Notes under the pieces: model-generated
Seen by the model: only the letters and a program-made list of their open reading frames with translations
Databases searched by the model: none
Told to the model about the DNA's origin: nothing
From: Sphingobium scionense
GTDB taxonomy: Bacteria > Pseudomonadota > Alphaproteobacteria > Sphingomonadales > Sphingomonadaceae
Direction: 5' to 3'
Assembly (NCBI RefSeq): GCF_014197035.1
Contig: NZ_JACIEU010000017.1
Location: 1-64,000, forward strand
Length of the DNA: 64,000 bases
Shown: one piece after another, positions 35,853 through 43,972 of the stretch
Layout: every line of letters begins with the position of its first letter
Numbering within the stretch: position 1 is the stretch's first letter
Program-made: the position numbers and the translations under genes

Positions 35853-37964
35853 TCAGAAGCTGACCCGCGCGGTCACGCGAATGTCGCGGCCGGTGAGCGG
35901 GGCATAGTCCTTGAGGAAGGACGATGCCCGACGGGCAACCACATCGAAGATGTTGTTGGCCGACAGGGCGAAGCTGAGCGGACGTTCCTTGCCCCAGGGG
36001 CGGACATTCAGTTCGGCATTGACCATGGTGTAGCCGGGCGTCGTGGTCTCGAACTCGGCGGCGCGATCCTGCTTGCTGACGCGCTCGACTTCGCCGCGCA
36101 GGTCGAACTTGGTCGCCTGATAGGCGAGGCCGCCGAGCAGGCGCAGCGGGGGAATGCGTGGGGCCGGGCCGACGCTCTTGATATTGGCATGGACATAGTC
36201 GGCCAGGCCATCAGCGACGATCTTGCCGTCGCCCAGCCTGGCGAGCGTCAGCGATCCCTGCACTTCGAAGCCGTAATAGCGGGCATCCGCCTGGTTGAAG
36301 GCATAGACGGGCAGGCCATCCTCCGCCTCGCCGGTCAGATCCTCATAGATGAAGTTCGAAAACCAGGTGTGATAGGCCGACGCCTCGAAGCTGTAATTGT
36401 CGCCGCTGCCACGCAGGATCGCCTCGACACTGTTCGCCTTTTCCAGGTTGAAGTCGGGATTGCCGACCTCATAGGCCTGGGTGCCGGCGTGGGGGCCGTT
36501 GGCGAACAGTTCCTCGGCGGCCGGCGCACGTTCAGTGTGCGACAGGTTGAGGCCGATGCGCCAACTGTCGGTCAGGCCATAGGAGGCGCCCACCGAGCCC
36601 GAGAAGGCGTCGAAGCTGCGCTGGCCGGCAAAGAACTGATCCTGATCCTCCAGCGGATTGGCGGTCAGGCTGGTATGTTCGTAGCGGCCGCCAAGCTCGA
36701 ACTTGAGCGCGCCATAATCGAGCTGTTGCAGAGTGAAGACGCCGACCTGCGTGGTCGAGTTTTTCGGCAGGAAGGCTTCCTCGCCGATCACGTTGAAGTC
36801 GCGGTTGAACAGTTGCACGCCGGTCGCGCCGCGCCAGGCGCCATGCTTGGCCTGGGTCAGTTCCAGACGCGCTTCCATGCCCTTGCTGAAGAAGGCGGTG
36901 CCGACCGAGCCATCTTCTTCCAGCTCGGCATGGGTATAGTCTGCATAGCCCAGGCGCAGCGAAATCTTGTCCAGCACATTGCCGTCGCCATTCACTTCGG
37001 CACGCAGGTTGACGCTGTCCTGCTTCATGCTGAGGCGCGGGGCTTCCTGTTCGTCGCCCGGCTGGGTCGCGAAGCGGATCGGCACGCCATAGAGGCTGTC
37101 ATAATGGTCGTAGGAAATGCCGATATTGCCGGTGTCGCCGATATAGGCGATGCCACCGCCCGCGGTCCAGGTCTTGGCCGCTGAATTGGGCAGCTTGCCC
37201 CTGACCGCGGCATTGCCGGCGAAGTCGATCGCTTCCTCGCTATCGTCGGCGGGGAGCAGGCTCGATGCCAGCGCCTGATCGCGCAGGGCAGGGGTGAGGG
37301 CATGGCCACCGATGCGGACATCGTCGCTCTTCAGATAGCTGCCATCGGCATGGGCGACCCAGCCGCCTGACAGCGGCACGTCGACCGAGGCCGCGCCCGA
37401 ACGCTCGTCCGCGGCCGATCCATAGGTGCCGATCGCATCGACATGGACCGGCTCGTCCGGGATTGCGTTCGGAATGCGCTTGTCGATGACGTTGACGACG
37501 CCGCCGATCGCCGACGATCCGTAGAGCAGCGACTGCGGACCGCGCAGCACCTCGATACGCTCGGCCAGCAGCGGATTGACGACCACGGCATGATCGACCG
37601 AAGTGTTGGACACGTCGACGGTCGACAGGCTGTTGGTCAGCATCTTGACGCGCTCGCCCTGCAGGCCACGCAGCACCGGGCGCGACGCGCTGGGGCCGAA
37701 GGAGGTGGCGGATACGCCCGGCTGATGTTCCAGCGTCTCGCCGATCGACGGGCGGATCGCCTGGGTCAGATCCTTGCCCTCGATCACGGCGACGCTGGAC
37801 AGCATGTCCTGGCGGCGGGTCGGCAATATGCCGGTGACGATGATGTCGGTGCGGGCCGCCTGATGATAGCCGTCGGCGGCGTCATCCGATGCGGTTTGCG
37901 CATGGGCGGCCGTCGAAACGCCGAGAACGGCAAGCGCGCAGCCGGCGAGAAACTGGAATTGCAT
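35853..37964 (-). CDS. TonB-dependent receptor, ZnuD-like (zinc uptake candidate)
   Basis: This is an outer-membrane receptor of 703 residues with signal peptide ending STAAHAQ. The plug reads DIIVTGILPTRRQDMLSSVAVIEGKDL, then GETLEHQPGVSATSFGPSASRPVLRGLQGERV and ERIEVLRGPQSLLYGSSAIGGVVNVID. These segments, with the barrel pieces VPIRFA and FLPKNSTTQVGVF, resemble the ZnuD zinc-receptor group. The barrel ends DIRVTARVSF. It stands alone on the minus strand, convergent with the M14 gene. Zinc specificity is inferred from resemblance only; copper or another metallophore is possible. Confidence 0.85.
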   Translation of the reverse strand: MQFQFLAGCALAVLGVSTAAHAQTASDDAADGYHQAARTDIIVTGILPTRRQDMLSSVAVIEGKDLTQAIRPSIGETLEHQPGVSATSFGPSASRPVLRGLQGERVKMLTNSLSTVDVSNTSVDHAVVVNPLLAERIEVLRGPQSLLYGSSAIGGVVNVIDKRIPNAIPDEPVHVDAIGTYGSAADERSGAASVDVPLSGGWVAHADGSYLKSDDVRIGGHALTPALRDQALASSLLPADDSEEAIDFAGNAAVRGKLPNSAAKTWTAGGGIAYIGDTGNIGISYDHYDSLYGVPIRFATQPGDEQEAPRLSMKQDSVNLRAEVNGDGNVLDKISLRLGYADYTHAELEEDGSVGTAFFSKGMEARLELTQAKHGAWRGATGVQLFNRDFNVIGEEAFLPKNSTTQVGVFTLQQLDYGALKFELGGRYEHTSLTANPLEDQDQFFAGQRSFDAFSGSVGASYGLTDSWRIGLNLSHTERAPAAEELFANGPHAGTQAYEVGNPDFNLEKANSVEAILRGSGDNYSFEASAYHTWFSNFIYEDLTGEAEDGLPVYAFNQADARYYGFEVQGSLTLARLGDGKIVADGLADYVHANIKSVGPAPRIPPLRLLGGLAYQATKFDLRGEVERVSKQDRAAEFETTTPGYTMVNAELNVRPWGKERPLSFALSANNIFDVVARRASSFLKDYAPLTGRDIRVTARVSF

Positions 37965-38066
37965 GGACTTGAATCCCCCGAGGTGGATGGAGCGACATTG
38001 TTCTGACCTCCACGCCCTGCTCGGTCGCGCTGGAGGCTGCCCTGCCTCTCTAAAAACATGTCCATG

Positions 38067-38078
38067 ATGTTACAACAT
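38067..38078. promoter_or_regulatory. ATGTT-N2-AACAT palindrome upstream of the ZnuD-like receptor
   Basis: This short perfect dyad lies in an AT-rich stretch about 100 bp before the receptor start. Zur sites in alphaproteobacteria also contain ATGTT/AACAT half-sites, but with a longer centre, so this is only a candidate operator. Confidence 0.3.
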
Positions 38079-38370
38079 ATCAAACATTACATTTCTGTCA
38101 TGTGGCTGGCTGTGCGGAGGGGCGGCCTGTATTGCTGGCATCGCAATCAGTCGCGAAAAAGGGGGAGCGCATCGACAAGATCGACTGGAGATGCGGCGCA
38201 TCGCCAGACGTGCGGTCAGAGCAGCCGATCGGCACCAGTTGTAATGCGGTCGCCGCTCAGCACGATAAGGATAGGAGGGACCAGATCTGCTTTTCTATAT
38301 CCAAAACCGTGCGGATTGGCGCGCAGCTACGAAAGCGAAGATCGCGTTCCTGCACTTTTTCGATCGGAAA

Positions 38371-38415
38371 TGGTGCACCCAAGTGGATTCGAACCACTGG
38401 CCTTTGCCTTCGGAG
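38371..38415 (-). repeat. 3' fragment of tRNA-Arg(CCG): integration (att) site
   Basis: Read on the minus strand, the 45 bases run from an anticodon loop (CTCCGAA), through the 3' half of the anticodon stem and the variable loop, to a complete T arm (AGTGG TTCGAAT CCACT), the acceptor 3' strand TGGGTGC, discriminator A and CCA. The matching 5' half (acceptor GCACCCA, D arm, 5' anticodon stem) is absent to the right. Such a fragment beginning at the anticodon loop is the usual crossover segment left by tyrosine integrases. The integrase gene lies 195 bp away. The fragment's polarity means the inserted DNA extends to the right. Confidence 0.8.
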
Positions 38416-38609
38416 AATTAAAACAGGGGCCACGCCACGGCTCCCTAATCTACCTTGATCTACGCTGATACGCGCTAATGCTCTATATTCATTAGCTTTT
38501 TCTACAGTTAGGATACGCCGTGGGTACGCTATTCTAACCGGGAGTTCGCTCCCACCTGCTTCCGTGGTGCTTCCGCGGAAGCAGGACCAGATGCCGGAGA
38601 TTCGTCGCA

Positions 38610-39977
38610 ATGGCAAAGATCAACAAGCGCAATGTGGATGCCGCACCGACCCAGGAAAAGGACTATTTTCTTTGGGACGATGAACTGCCCGGCTTTGGGC
38701 TGAGGGTCTTCGCATCAGGAAAGCGCAGCTATCTCGTCCAGTATCGCGCCCTCGGGCGGACGCGCCGGTTCACGATTGGATTGCATGGCGTGTGGACGCC
38801 CGAGCTTGCTCGCAAGGAAGCGAAGGTGCTTCTGGGGCGCATCGCGCAGGGCGAGAATCCCGCCGAGGAACGGCAGCTCGACCATAAGGCAATCACGGTC
38901 AAGGAGCTTTGCGACCTCTATCTCAAGGATCTGGAGTCCGGTCTGATCCTTGGCAAAGGCGGTCGGCCCAAGCGCCCAGGAACCATCGTTTCCGACAAGG
39001 GGCGCATCCTCCGCCATATCGTACCGTTGATCGGGACGCGCCGGGTAAAGGATCTGACCAAGGCCGACGTCACCAAGGTTCTGAAAGATGTGATGGCGGG
39101 TAAGACCCGGCGAAACGTGAAGACCAAGAATTTGCGTGGCCGTTCTATCGTCAAGGGCGGGGCCGGTACGGCGAACCGCACGGTCGGTCTGCTCGGTGGT
39201 ATCCTGACCTATGCGAAGGACGCGGGGATCATCGACGTCAACCCTGCCGCCGGTGTGAAGAAACCGAAAGACCAGGTCCGAACCCGGCGCCTGACCGAAG
39301 CCGAATATCGAATCTTCGGCGAGATACTCGAAGAAGCTGGGCGGAATCCCAACTACGCCATGACGGTAGAGATCGCTCGCAATATCGCCCTGACCGGAGC
39401 GCGGCGCAGCGAGATCATCGGTCTGGAATGGAGCGAGTTCGATGCGGATAGTAGCTGCCTGCGGCTCAACGACAGCAAGGAGGGCGCGTCGGTTCGCCCG
39501 ATTGGCCTGTGCGTCGTGGAAAGGCTTGAGAGCCTGCGCCCGGTTGAAGAACAGACTTTCGTGTTCCCAGGAATTCGAAAGCACGATCAGGCATTCGGCG
39601 GTTTTCCGCGCCAGTGGAAGGCGATCTTCAAGGGCACCGAGCTGGAATGGATGACGCCCCATGTCCTGCGCCACAGCTTCGCCAGCCTTGGCAATGATCT
39701 CGGTTTCACCGAGGCGACAATCTCCGCGATCGTTGGGCACTCGCGCCACAGCGTGACGAGTAAATACATCCACACGCTCGACACCGCGCTCATCATGGCG
39801 GCCGATACGATCTCGGGCTACATTCAGGGCTTGCTGCACGGCATGGCGTTCAAGCACACGTCCTACGCGCTCGATCGCCAGTCGCGGCAAGCTGCGCTGT
39901 CGCGATTCCTCGGGTTTGACGATGGGGAGAATGCGTTCGGTGCGAATGATGCGGCAGCGGCGCAGATGGCGGCCTGA
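38610..39977 (+). CDS. int: Tyrosine-type integrase (P4-like, DUF4102 arm domain)
   Basis: This is a 455-residue site-specific recombinase. The N-terminal arm-binding domain reads DYFLWDDELPGFGLRVFASGKRSYLVQYR. A SAM-like core-binding domain follows at about residues 95-215. The catalytic domain contains ALTGARRSEIIGLEW (catalytic Arg), HVLRHSFASL (HxxR), IVGHSRHSVTSKYIHT (second His and the nucleophile Tyr). All expected catalytic residues are present, so the enzyme should be active. It sits beside the tRNA-Arg fragment and would integrate or excise the element carrying the ABC-3C genes. Confidence 0.95.
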   Translation: MAKINKRNVDAAPTQEKDYFLWDDELPGFGLRVFASGKRSYLVQYRALGRTRRFTIGLHGVWTPELARKEAKVLLGRIAQGENPAEERQLDHKAITVKELCDLYLKDLESGLILGKGGRPKRPGTIVSDKGRILRHIVPLIGTRRVKDLTKADVTKVLKDVMAGKTRRNVKTKNLRGRSIVKGGAGTANRTVGLLGGILTYAKDAGIIDVNPAAGVKKPKDQVRTRRLTEAEYRIFGEILEEAGRNPNYAMTVEIARNIALTGARRSEIIGLEWSEFDADSSCLRLNDSKEGASVRPIGLCVVERLESLRPVEEQTFVFPGIRKHDQAFGGFPRQWKAIFKGTELEWMTPHVLRHSFASLGNDLGFTEATISAIVGHSRHSVTSKYIHTLDTALIMAADTISGYIQGLLHGMAFKHTSYALDRQSRQAALSRFLGFDDGENAFGANDAAAAQMAA

Positions 39978-40090
39978 GGCTCGATTTCTGCAGGCGCAGT
40001 ATGGACGGCGACACATAGCCAGTCTGGTCGACTGCAATTCGAATTGATCGACCGCGCCGTGGACGGCTATGGCGGTGACGGGGGGATGTT

Positions 40091-40999
40091 TTGGATAACA
40101 CGCAACGCTTTGGGTACGGGCTGAAGTTTGAGAATGCCTTCTTGCGGGAGCGGGGTAAGGCGTTTGAAACGCTGTTCGCCCGTATCATGGCCCACGCCCA
40201 CCCCGGCGATTTCCAGCCAGTTCGCCCCTACGGTCCGCGCGGCGATTTGAAATGTGACGGCTATCGGGCCAGCGATGGAACGGTTTTCCAATGCTACGCG
40301 CCGGATGCCATGAGAGTCGATCCACTCCTCGCGAAGATTGACGAAGACTTCAATGGCGCCATTCAGCACTGGGCTGCGAGGATGCAGCGGTGGGAGTTCG
40401 TCCACAACGATCAGCGGGGCCTTGCTGCTCAAGCGGTCCAGAAACTGGCCGATTTAGGGACGGCGAACCCGAACGTGGTCCTCGCGGTCTGCGGCGAAGC
40501 GGAATTGCGTGCCATCGTGATGAGCTTGGCCCTTCACCAGCTCGAAGATCTTTTCGGAGCTGTCCCGTCAGATCGGACGTTGGAACGACTAGACTTTGCT
40601 GCTTTGCGGCCGGTCCTGCTCGCAATTCAACGCAAGGAGCCAGACACCCATCCACCGCTGGCCGCTCCGTCGGCTGCCAAACTCGATTACAATGCGTTGT
40701 CGCAGGATGCTGCCGGGCTGCTCCGGCAGGGCCGGCGGCGGGAACAACTGGTCGAGGCGTTCTTCGCGGCATGGCCCGACCCTGATTTTGGAGAAGAGAT
40801 CGCGCAGGGCTTCCGACTGCGCTATCAGGCGCTCAAGGGTGCCGGCTTGCCGGCAGACGAAATCTTCGGCGAGCTTCAAGCGTTTGCCGGCGGGATGACG
40901 GGAGAACCGGCCCGGCAAGGCGCGGTTCTTGCCGTGCTGTCCTATTTTTTTGAGCGTTGCGACATTTTCGAGGATGTGATTCGAGTCGATGTGACATGA
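40091..40999 (+). CDS. ABC-three-component system effector-like protein
   Basis: This 302-residue soluble protein is the first gene of a coupled trio. The N-terminal domain (residues ~24-72) contains FETLFARIMAH, then YGPRGDLKCDGYRASDGTVFQCYAP. The arrangement of an acidic residue, GD and a following beta strand resembles a restriction-endonuclease-like core, but the (E/Q)xK position reads QCY, so catalysis is uncertain. The C-terminal part is helical and probably contacts the partner proteins. The start is a TTG at 40091 preceded by GGGGGA; no in-frame ATG fits. The family is named by recognising the trio, and its activity is unknown. Confidence 0.65.
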   Translation: MDNTQRFGYGLKFENAFLRERGKAFETLFARIMAHAHPGDFQPVRPYGPRGDLKCDGYRASDGTVFQCYAPDAMRVDPLLAKIDEDFNGAIQHWAARMQRWEFVHNDQRGLAAQAVQKLADLGTANPNVVLAVCGEAELRAIVMSLALHQLEDLFGAVPSDRTLERLDFAALRPVLLAIQRKEPDTHPPLAAPSAAKLDYNALSQDAAGLLRQGRRREQLVEAFFAAWPDPDFGEEIAQGFRLRYQALKGAGLPADEIFGELQAFAGGMTGEPARQGAVLAVLSYFFERCDIFEDVIRVDVT

Positions 41000-41241
41000 T
41001 ACTGCCGACCAAACATATCCGTCCGGATCGGGCGCTTCTCGCGGTTGGCGCCGACGTACTTGGCTGTCTGCGCGAGCCGATGACAGTGTCGCGGTTGTGG
41101 GATGAGATCAGGTCGGCGCGGGCCGATCGGGCGGTGTCCGCACCGATCAGCTATGACTGGTTCGTGCTGGCTCTCGATCTGCTGTTCATGGTGAAAGCCG
41201 TGCATTTCGATCGCGGCCTGCTCCAGAAGACCGCGTCATGA
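40996..41241 (+). CDS. ABC-three-component system middle component (MC6-like)
   Basis: This 81-residue protein opens MILPTKHIRPDRALLAVGAD and contains TVSRLWDEIRSAR and YDWFVLALDLLFMVKAV. This compact winged-helix-like pattern is that of the small middle component (MC6-type) of ABC-3C systems. It overlaps the effector-like gene by 4 bp and the ATPase gene by 4 bp, so the three are made together. The middle component is thought to connect effector and ATPase. It has no catalytic motif. Confidence 0.78.
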   Translation: MILPTKHIRPDRALLAVGADVLGCLREPMTVSRLWDEIRSARADRAVSAPISYDWFVLALDLLFMVKAVHFDRGLLQKTAS

Positions 41242-43004
41242 TCCACGGCCTCAGCAGTGATCTTCCGACGTTCAAGAGCCTAACCTTCCGTCCCGGCCTT
41301 AATATCCTGCTCGCGGACAAGAGCGCCGGGGCGACTGATCGGCAATCGCGCAACGGAGCGGGCAAGACCAGTCTCGTCGAGCTGATCCACTTTCTGTTCG
41401 GGGCGAATGCCGGGAAGGACAGCATCTTTCGATCCAGTGCTTTGGTGGGGCACACATTCGAGGCGAGGGTCGACGTTGGCACCACCCTCGTCGACGTGGC
41501 CCGCTCCGGAGCCAAGCCATCGCGCGTCGTGATCCAGGGCGACGCTGCAAGCTGGCCCATCCCGCCGTCGCTGGACGTGAAAACTGGCGACCAGATCATC
41601 AGCAACGAGAACTGGCGGAGTGTCCTCGGGGCGTTGATGTTCGGCCTAAACGCCGATTCCGATGGAGACGAGAACGTCCGTTACCGGCCCTCGTTTCGTT
41701 CCCTGTTTTCCTATTTCGTGCGCCGACAGAACAGCGATGGTTTCCTGTCGCCAACCCAGCAATCATCCAAGCAGCAAGGATGGGACCAGCAGGTCGCCAT
41801 CAGCTTCCTGCTGGGCCTGGATGCGGCCGTCCCGCAGCAATTTCAGGAAGTTCGGACGCGCGAGCGCGCGATGGGCGAGTTGCGGAAGGCAGCGAAGGAC
41901 GGCGGGCTGGGCCGTTATTTTGGTACCGCTGCCGACTTGCGGACGAAAATGACCGTTGCGGAGGCACGCGCCCGGCGTCTGCGGGATCAGGTCAGCACTT
42001 TCACCGTCGTTCCCGAGTATACCGAGATGGAAAAGGAGGCCTCGCGGATAACACGCGAGATTTCCACTCTGAACGATGACAATACCGCCGACCGAGAGCT
42101 AATCCTTCAGTTGCAGGCTGCGATCGACAGCGAGGCTCCGCCGGCTTCTACCAGCCTCGATCGGCTTTATCGTGAGGCAGGCGTGGTTCTGCCGGGTTCG
42201 GTCGGAAAGCGGTTCGAAGAGGTGGAAGAATTCCATCAGGCGATCGTGCAGAACCGCCGCTCACATCTGACTTCGGAAGTACAGGCTGCCGAAGATCGCA
42301 TCAGCAAGCGGGATCGGACCCGCGAGAGCTTGGACCAGCGACGCCGCGAACTGATGGGCATTTTGCAATCTGGCGGTGCGCTGGAGCACTATGCACTCCT
42401 CCAGCAGGAAGCTGGCCGAGCCGAAGCGGATGCCGAGGGTCTGCGGCAGCGGCTGAAGACTGCGGAGGAGATCGAGAGCACCAAGGCCGAACTCGACATC
42501 GAGCGCGCCCGGCTGCTCAAGACGCTCCAGGACGATCACCATGAGCGCGAAAGCCTGATTGAAGAGGCCATCCTCGTTTTCGAGGACCTCTCGAACGCTC
42601 TCTACGAGAAAGCAGGAAGCCTCACGATCAGCGCAACCACCAACGGCCCCCAAGTCGATGTTCGTATCGACGGGCAGCGCAGTAAGGGCATCACGAACAT
42701 GCAGATATTCTGCTTTGATCTGATGATTGCCGAACTCGCCGCGCGTCGAGGTATCGGTCCTGGCTTCCTAGTGCATGACAGCCATCTTTTCGACGGTGTT
42801 GATGAACGCCAGGTGGCGAAGGCGCTGCAATTGGGCGCGGATCACGCAGCGAGTGTCGGTTTTCAATACATCGTGACGATGAACTCGGACGCGTTGCCAA
42901 GGGACGGCTTCCGGGAAGGCTTCGATGTCAGCGCGCATGTCATTGACGTGAAGCTCACCGATGCGACCGATTCCGGCGGATTGTTCGGGATGCGCTTTAA
43001 TTGA
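41238..43004 (+). CDS. ABC-three-component ATPase (DUF2326, SMC/RecN-like)
   Basis: This is a 588-residue coiled-coil ABC ATPase. Near the N-terminus the Walker A motif reads RNGAGKTSLV (residues ~38-47). A long charged coiled-coil region (~220-460) separates it from the C-terminal half, where DUF2326 has RSKGITNMQIFCFDLMIAELAARRGIGPGFLVHDSHLFDGVDERQ. The FLVHDSHLFD stretch is the Walker B/D-loop equivalent. In ABC-3C systems this subunit is predicted to sense invading or damaged DNA and control the effector. Its stop is followed by a 107-bp spacer and a convergent mucR. Confidence 0.88.
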   Translation: MIHGLSSDLPTFKSLTFRPGLNILLADKSAGATDRQSRNGAGKTSLVELIHFLFGANAGKDSIFRSSALVGHTFEARVDVGTTLVDVARSGAKPSRVVIQGDAASWPIPPSLDVKTGDQIISNENWRSVLGALMFGLNADSDGDENVRYRPSFRSLFSYFVRRQNSDGFLSPTQQSSKQQGWDQQVAISFLLGLDAAVPQQFQEVRTRERAMGELRKAAKDGGLGRYFGTAADLRTKMTVAEARARRLRDQVSTFTVVPEYTEMEKEASRITREISTLNDDNTADRELILQLQAAIDSEAPPASTSLDRLYREAGVVLPGSVGKRFEEVEEFHQAIVQNRRSHLTSEVQAAEDRISKRDRTRESLDQRRRELMGILQSGGALEHYALLQQEAGRAEADAEGLRQRLKTAEEIESTKAELDIERARLLKTLQDDHHERESLIEEAILVFEDLSNALYEKAGSLTISATTNGPQVDVRIDGQRSKGITNMQIFCFDLMIAELAARRGIGPGFLVHDSHLFDGVDERQVAKALQLGADHAASVGFQYIVTMNSDALPRDGFREGFDVSAHVIDVKLTDATDSGGLFGMRFN

Positions 43005-43111
43005 GTTGTTCAGGGTCAAGAGACGCCCACCGCAACACTCGGAAGGGCTATCTTGAGGGTGAGGCATTGAGCTGATCGAACGGCGATCCAACCGCTTTCG
43101 GCACTCAGAGA

Positions 43112-43645
43112 TTACGAAACGGCAATCCCCAGCTTCCGCCGGGTGCGGCGCGGTGTTTTTTCCTCGCTGCTTGCTGAAATCAGAGCCTGGTCTTTCGCGA
43201 TCTGGTTGTGGGCAGGCGCAGCGCCCTTCCGTCTTCCGAGGCCGCCCGCCTTGGCGAGTTCGCTGCGCCTAGCTGAGTAAGCCGGCGCCACCATTGGGTA
43301 GTCCGCAGGCAGGTTCCACTTTGCGCGATACTGGTCCGGCGTCATGCCATAGGCGGTCATGAGGTGACGCCGGAGCGTCTTCAGCTTCCTGCCATCCTCC
43401 AGGCAGACCAGATGGTCAGACTTGACCGACGCGCGCACCGAGACAGCGGGTTGCGGCGCAGGCTCCGTGGTATCGGGCGCGCCCAGGCCAGCGAGGGCGC
43501 CATGAACGGATGCGATCAGCTGCGGAACGTCGGCGGCCGTGACCTGGTTGGCGCCGAGGTGGGCGGCCACGATCTCTGCGGTGAGCGACAGCAATGTGGA
43601 CTCATCGACGTTGTGGTTGTCGGTCATTGCTGCCTGCCCGTTCAT
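43112..43645 (-). CDS. MucR/Ros-family transcriptional regulator
   Basis: This is a 177-residue zinc-finger regulator. The N-terminal oligomerisation part has LLSLTAEIVAAHLGANQV. The Ros zinc-finger region is DHLVCLEDGRKLKTLRRHLMTAYGMTPDQYRAKWNLPADYPMVAPAY. In place of the second zinc-finger Cys there is EDGRK, a variation known in MucR proteins. The C-terminal tail is basic. MucR proteins bind AT-rich promoters and control exopolysaccharide, virulence and mobile genes. The ATG at 43645 overlaps the stop of the HU-like frame (ATGA); MTDNHN at 43627 is the alternative start. Confidence 0.9.
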   Translation of the reverse strand: MNGQAAMTDNHNVDESTLLSLTAEIVAAHLGANQVTAADVPQLIASVHGALAGLGAPDTTEPAPQPAVSVRASVKSDHLVCLEDGRKLKTLRRHLMTAYGMTPDQYRAKWNLPADYPMVAPAYSARRSELAKAGGLGRRKGAAPAHNQIAKDQALISASSEEKTPRRTRRKLGIAVS

Positions 43646-43931
43646 CCGTTGACCTTGTCCTTCAGGGCCTTCGCGGCGGTGAAGCCAACGCGCTTGGAAG
43701 CGCGGATCACGATCGTCTCGCCGGTCTGAGGATTGCGGCCTTCACGGGCGGCGCTGTCCTTTGCGCGGAACTTGCCAAAGCCGTTCAAGGAGACCTCGTC
43801 GCCCTTCACCAGCGCATCGCCGATAAGGCTGAGGACGGTATCGAGAGATTTCTTCGCATCAGCCTTCGAAATGCCCTGCGATGCTGCAAGGGCGTCAACG
43901 ATGTCAGCAGCGTCTTATCGTAGCCTGACAT
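43642..43931 (-). pseudogene. HU-family DNA-binding protein, frame broken near the 5' end
   Basis: On the minus strand the frame reads DIVDALAASQGISKADAKK...GDALVKGDEVSLNGFGKF, then REGRNPQTGETIVIRASKRVGFTAAKALKDKVNG and a TGA at 43642-43644. This is a nearly complete HU/IHF-type protein with the conserved GRNPxTG arm. No ATG, GTG or TTG occurs in this frame before residue ~35, and a TAA lies upstream. An ATG at 43931 (MSGYDKT) is in another frame and would join if one base were inserted near 43903-43908. The copy is therefore a frameshifted gene, or the sequence has a one-base error. It overlaps mucR. Confidence 0.7.
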
Positions 43932-43972
43932 ATGGAAGTGACTGTAGTGTGCGGCCGAAATCTCGCAAATCC

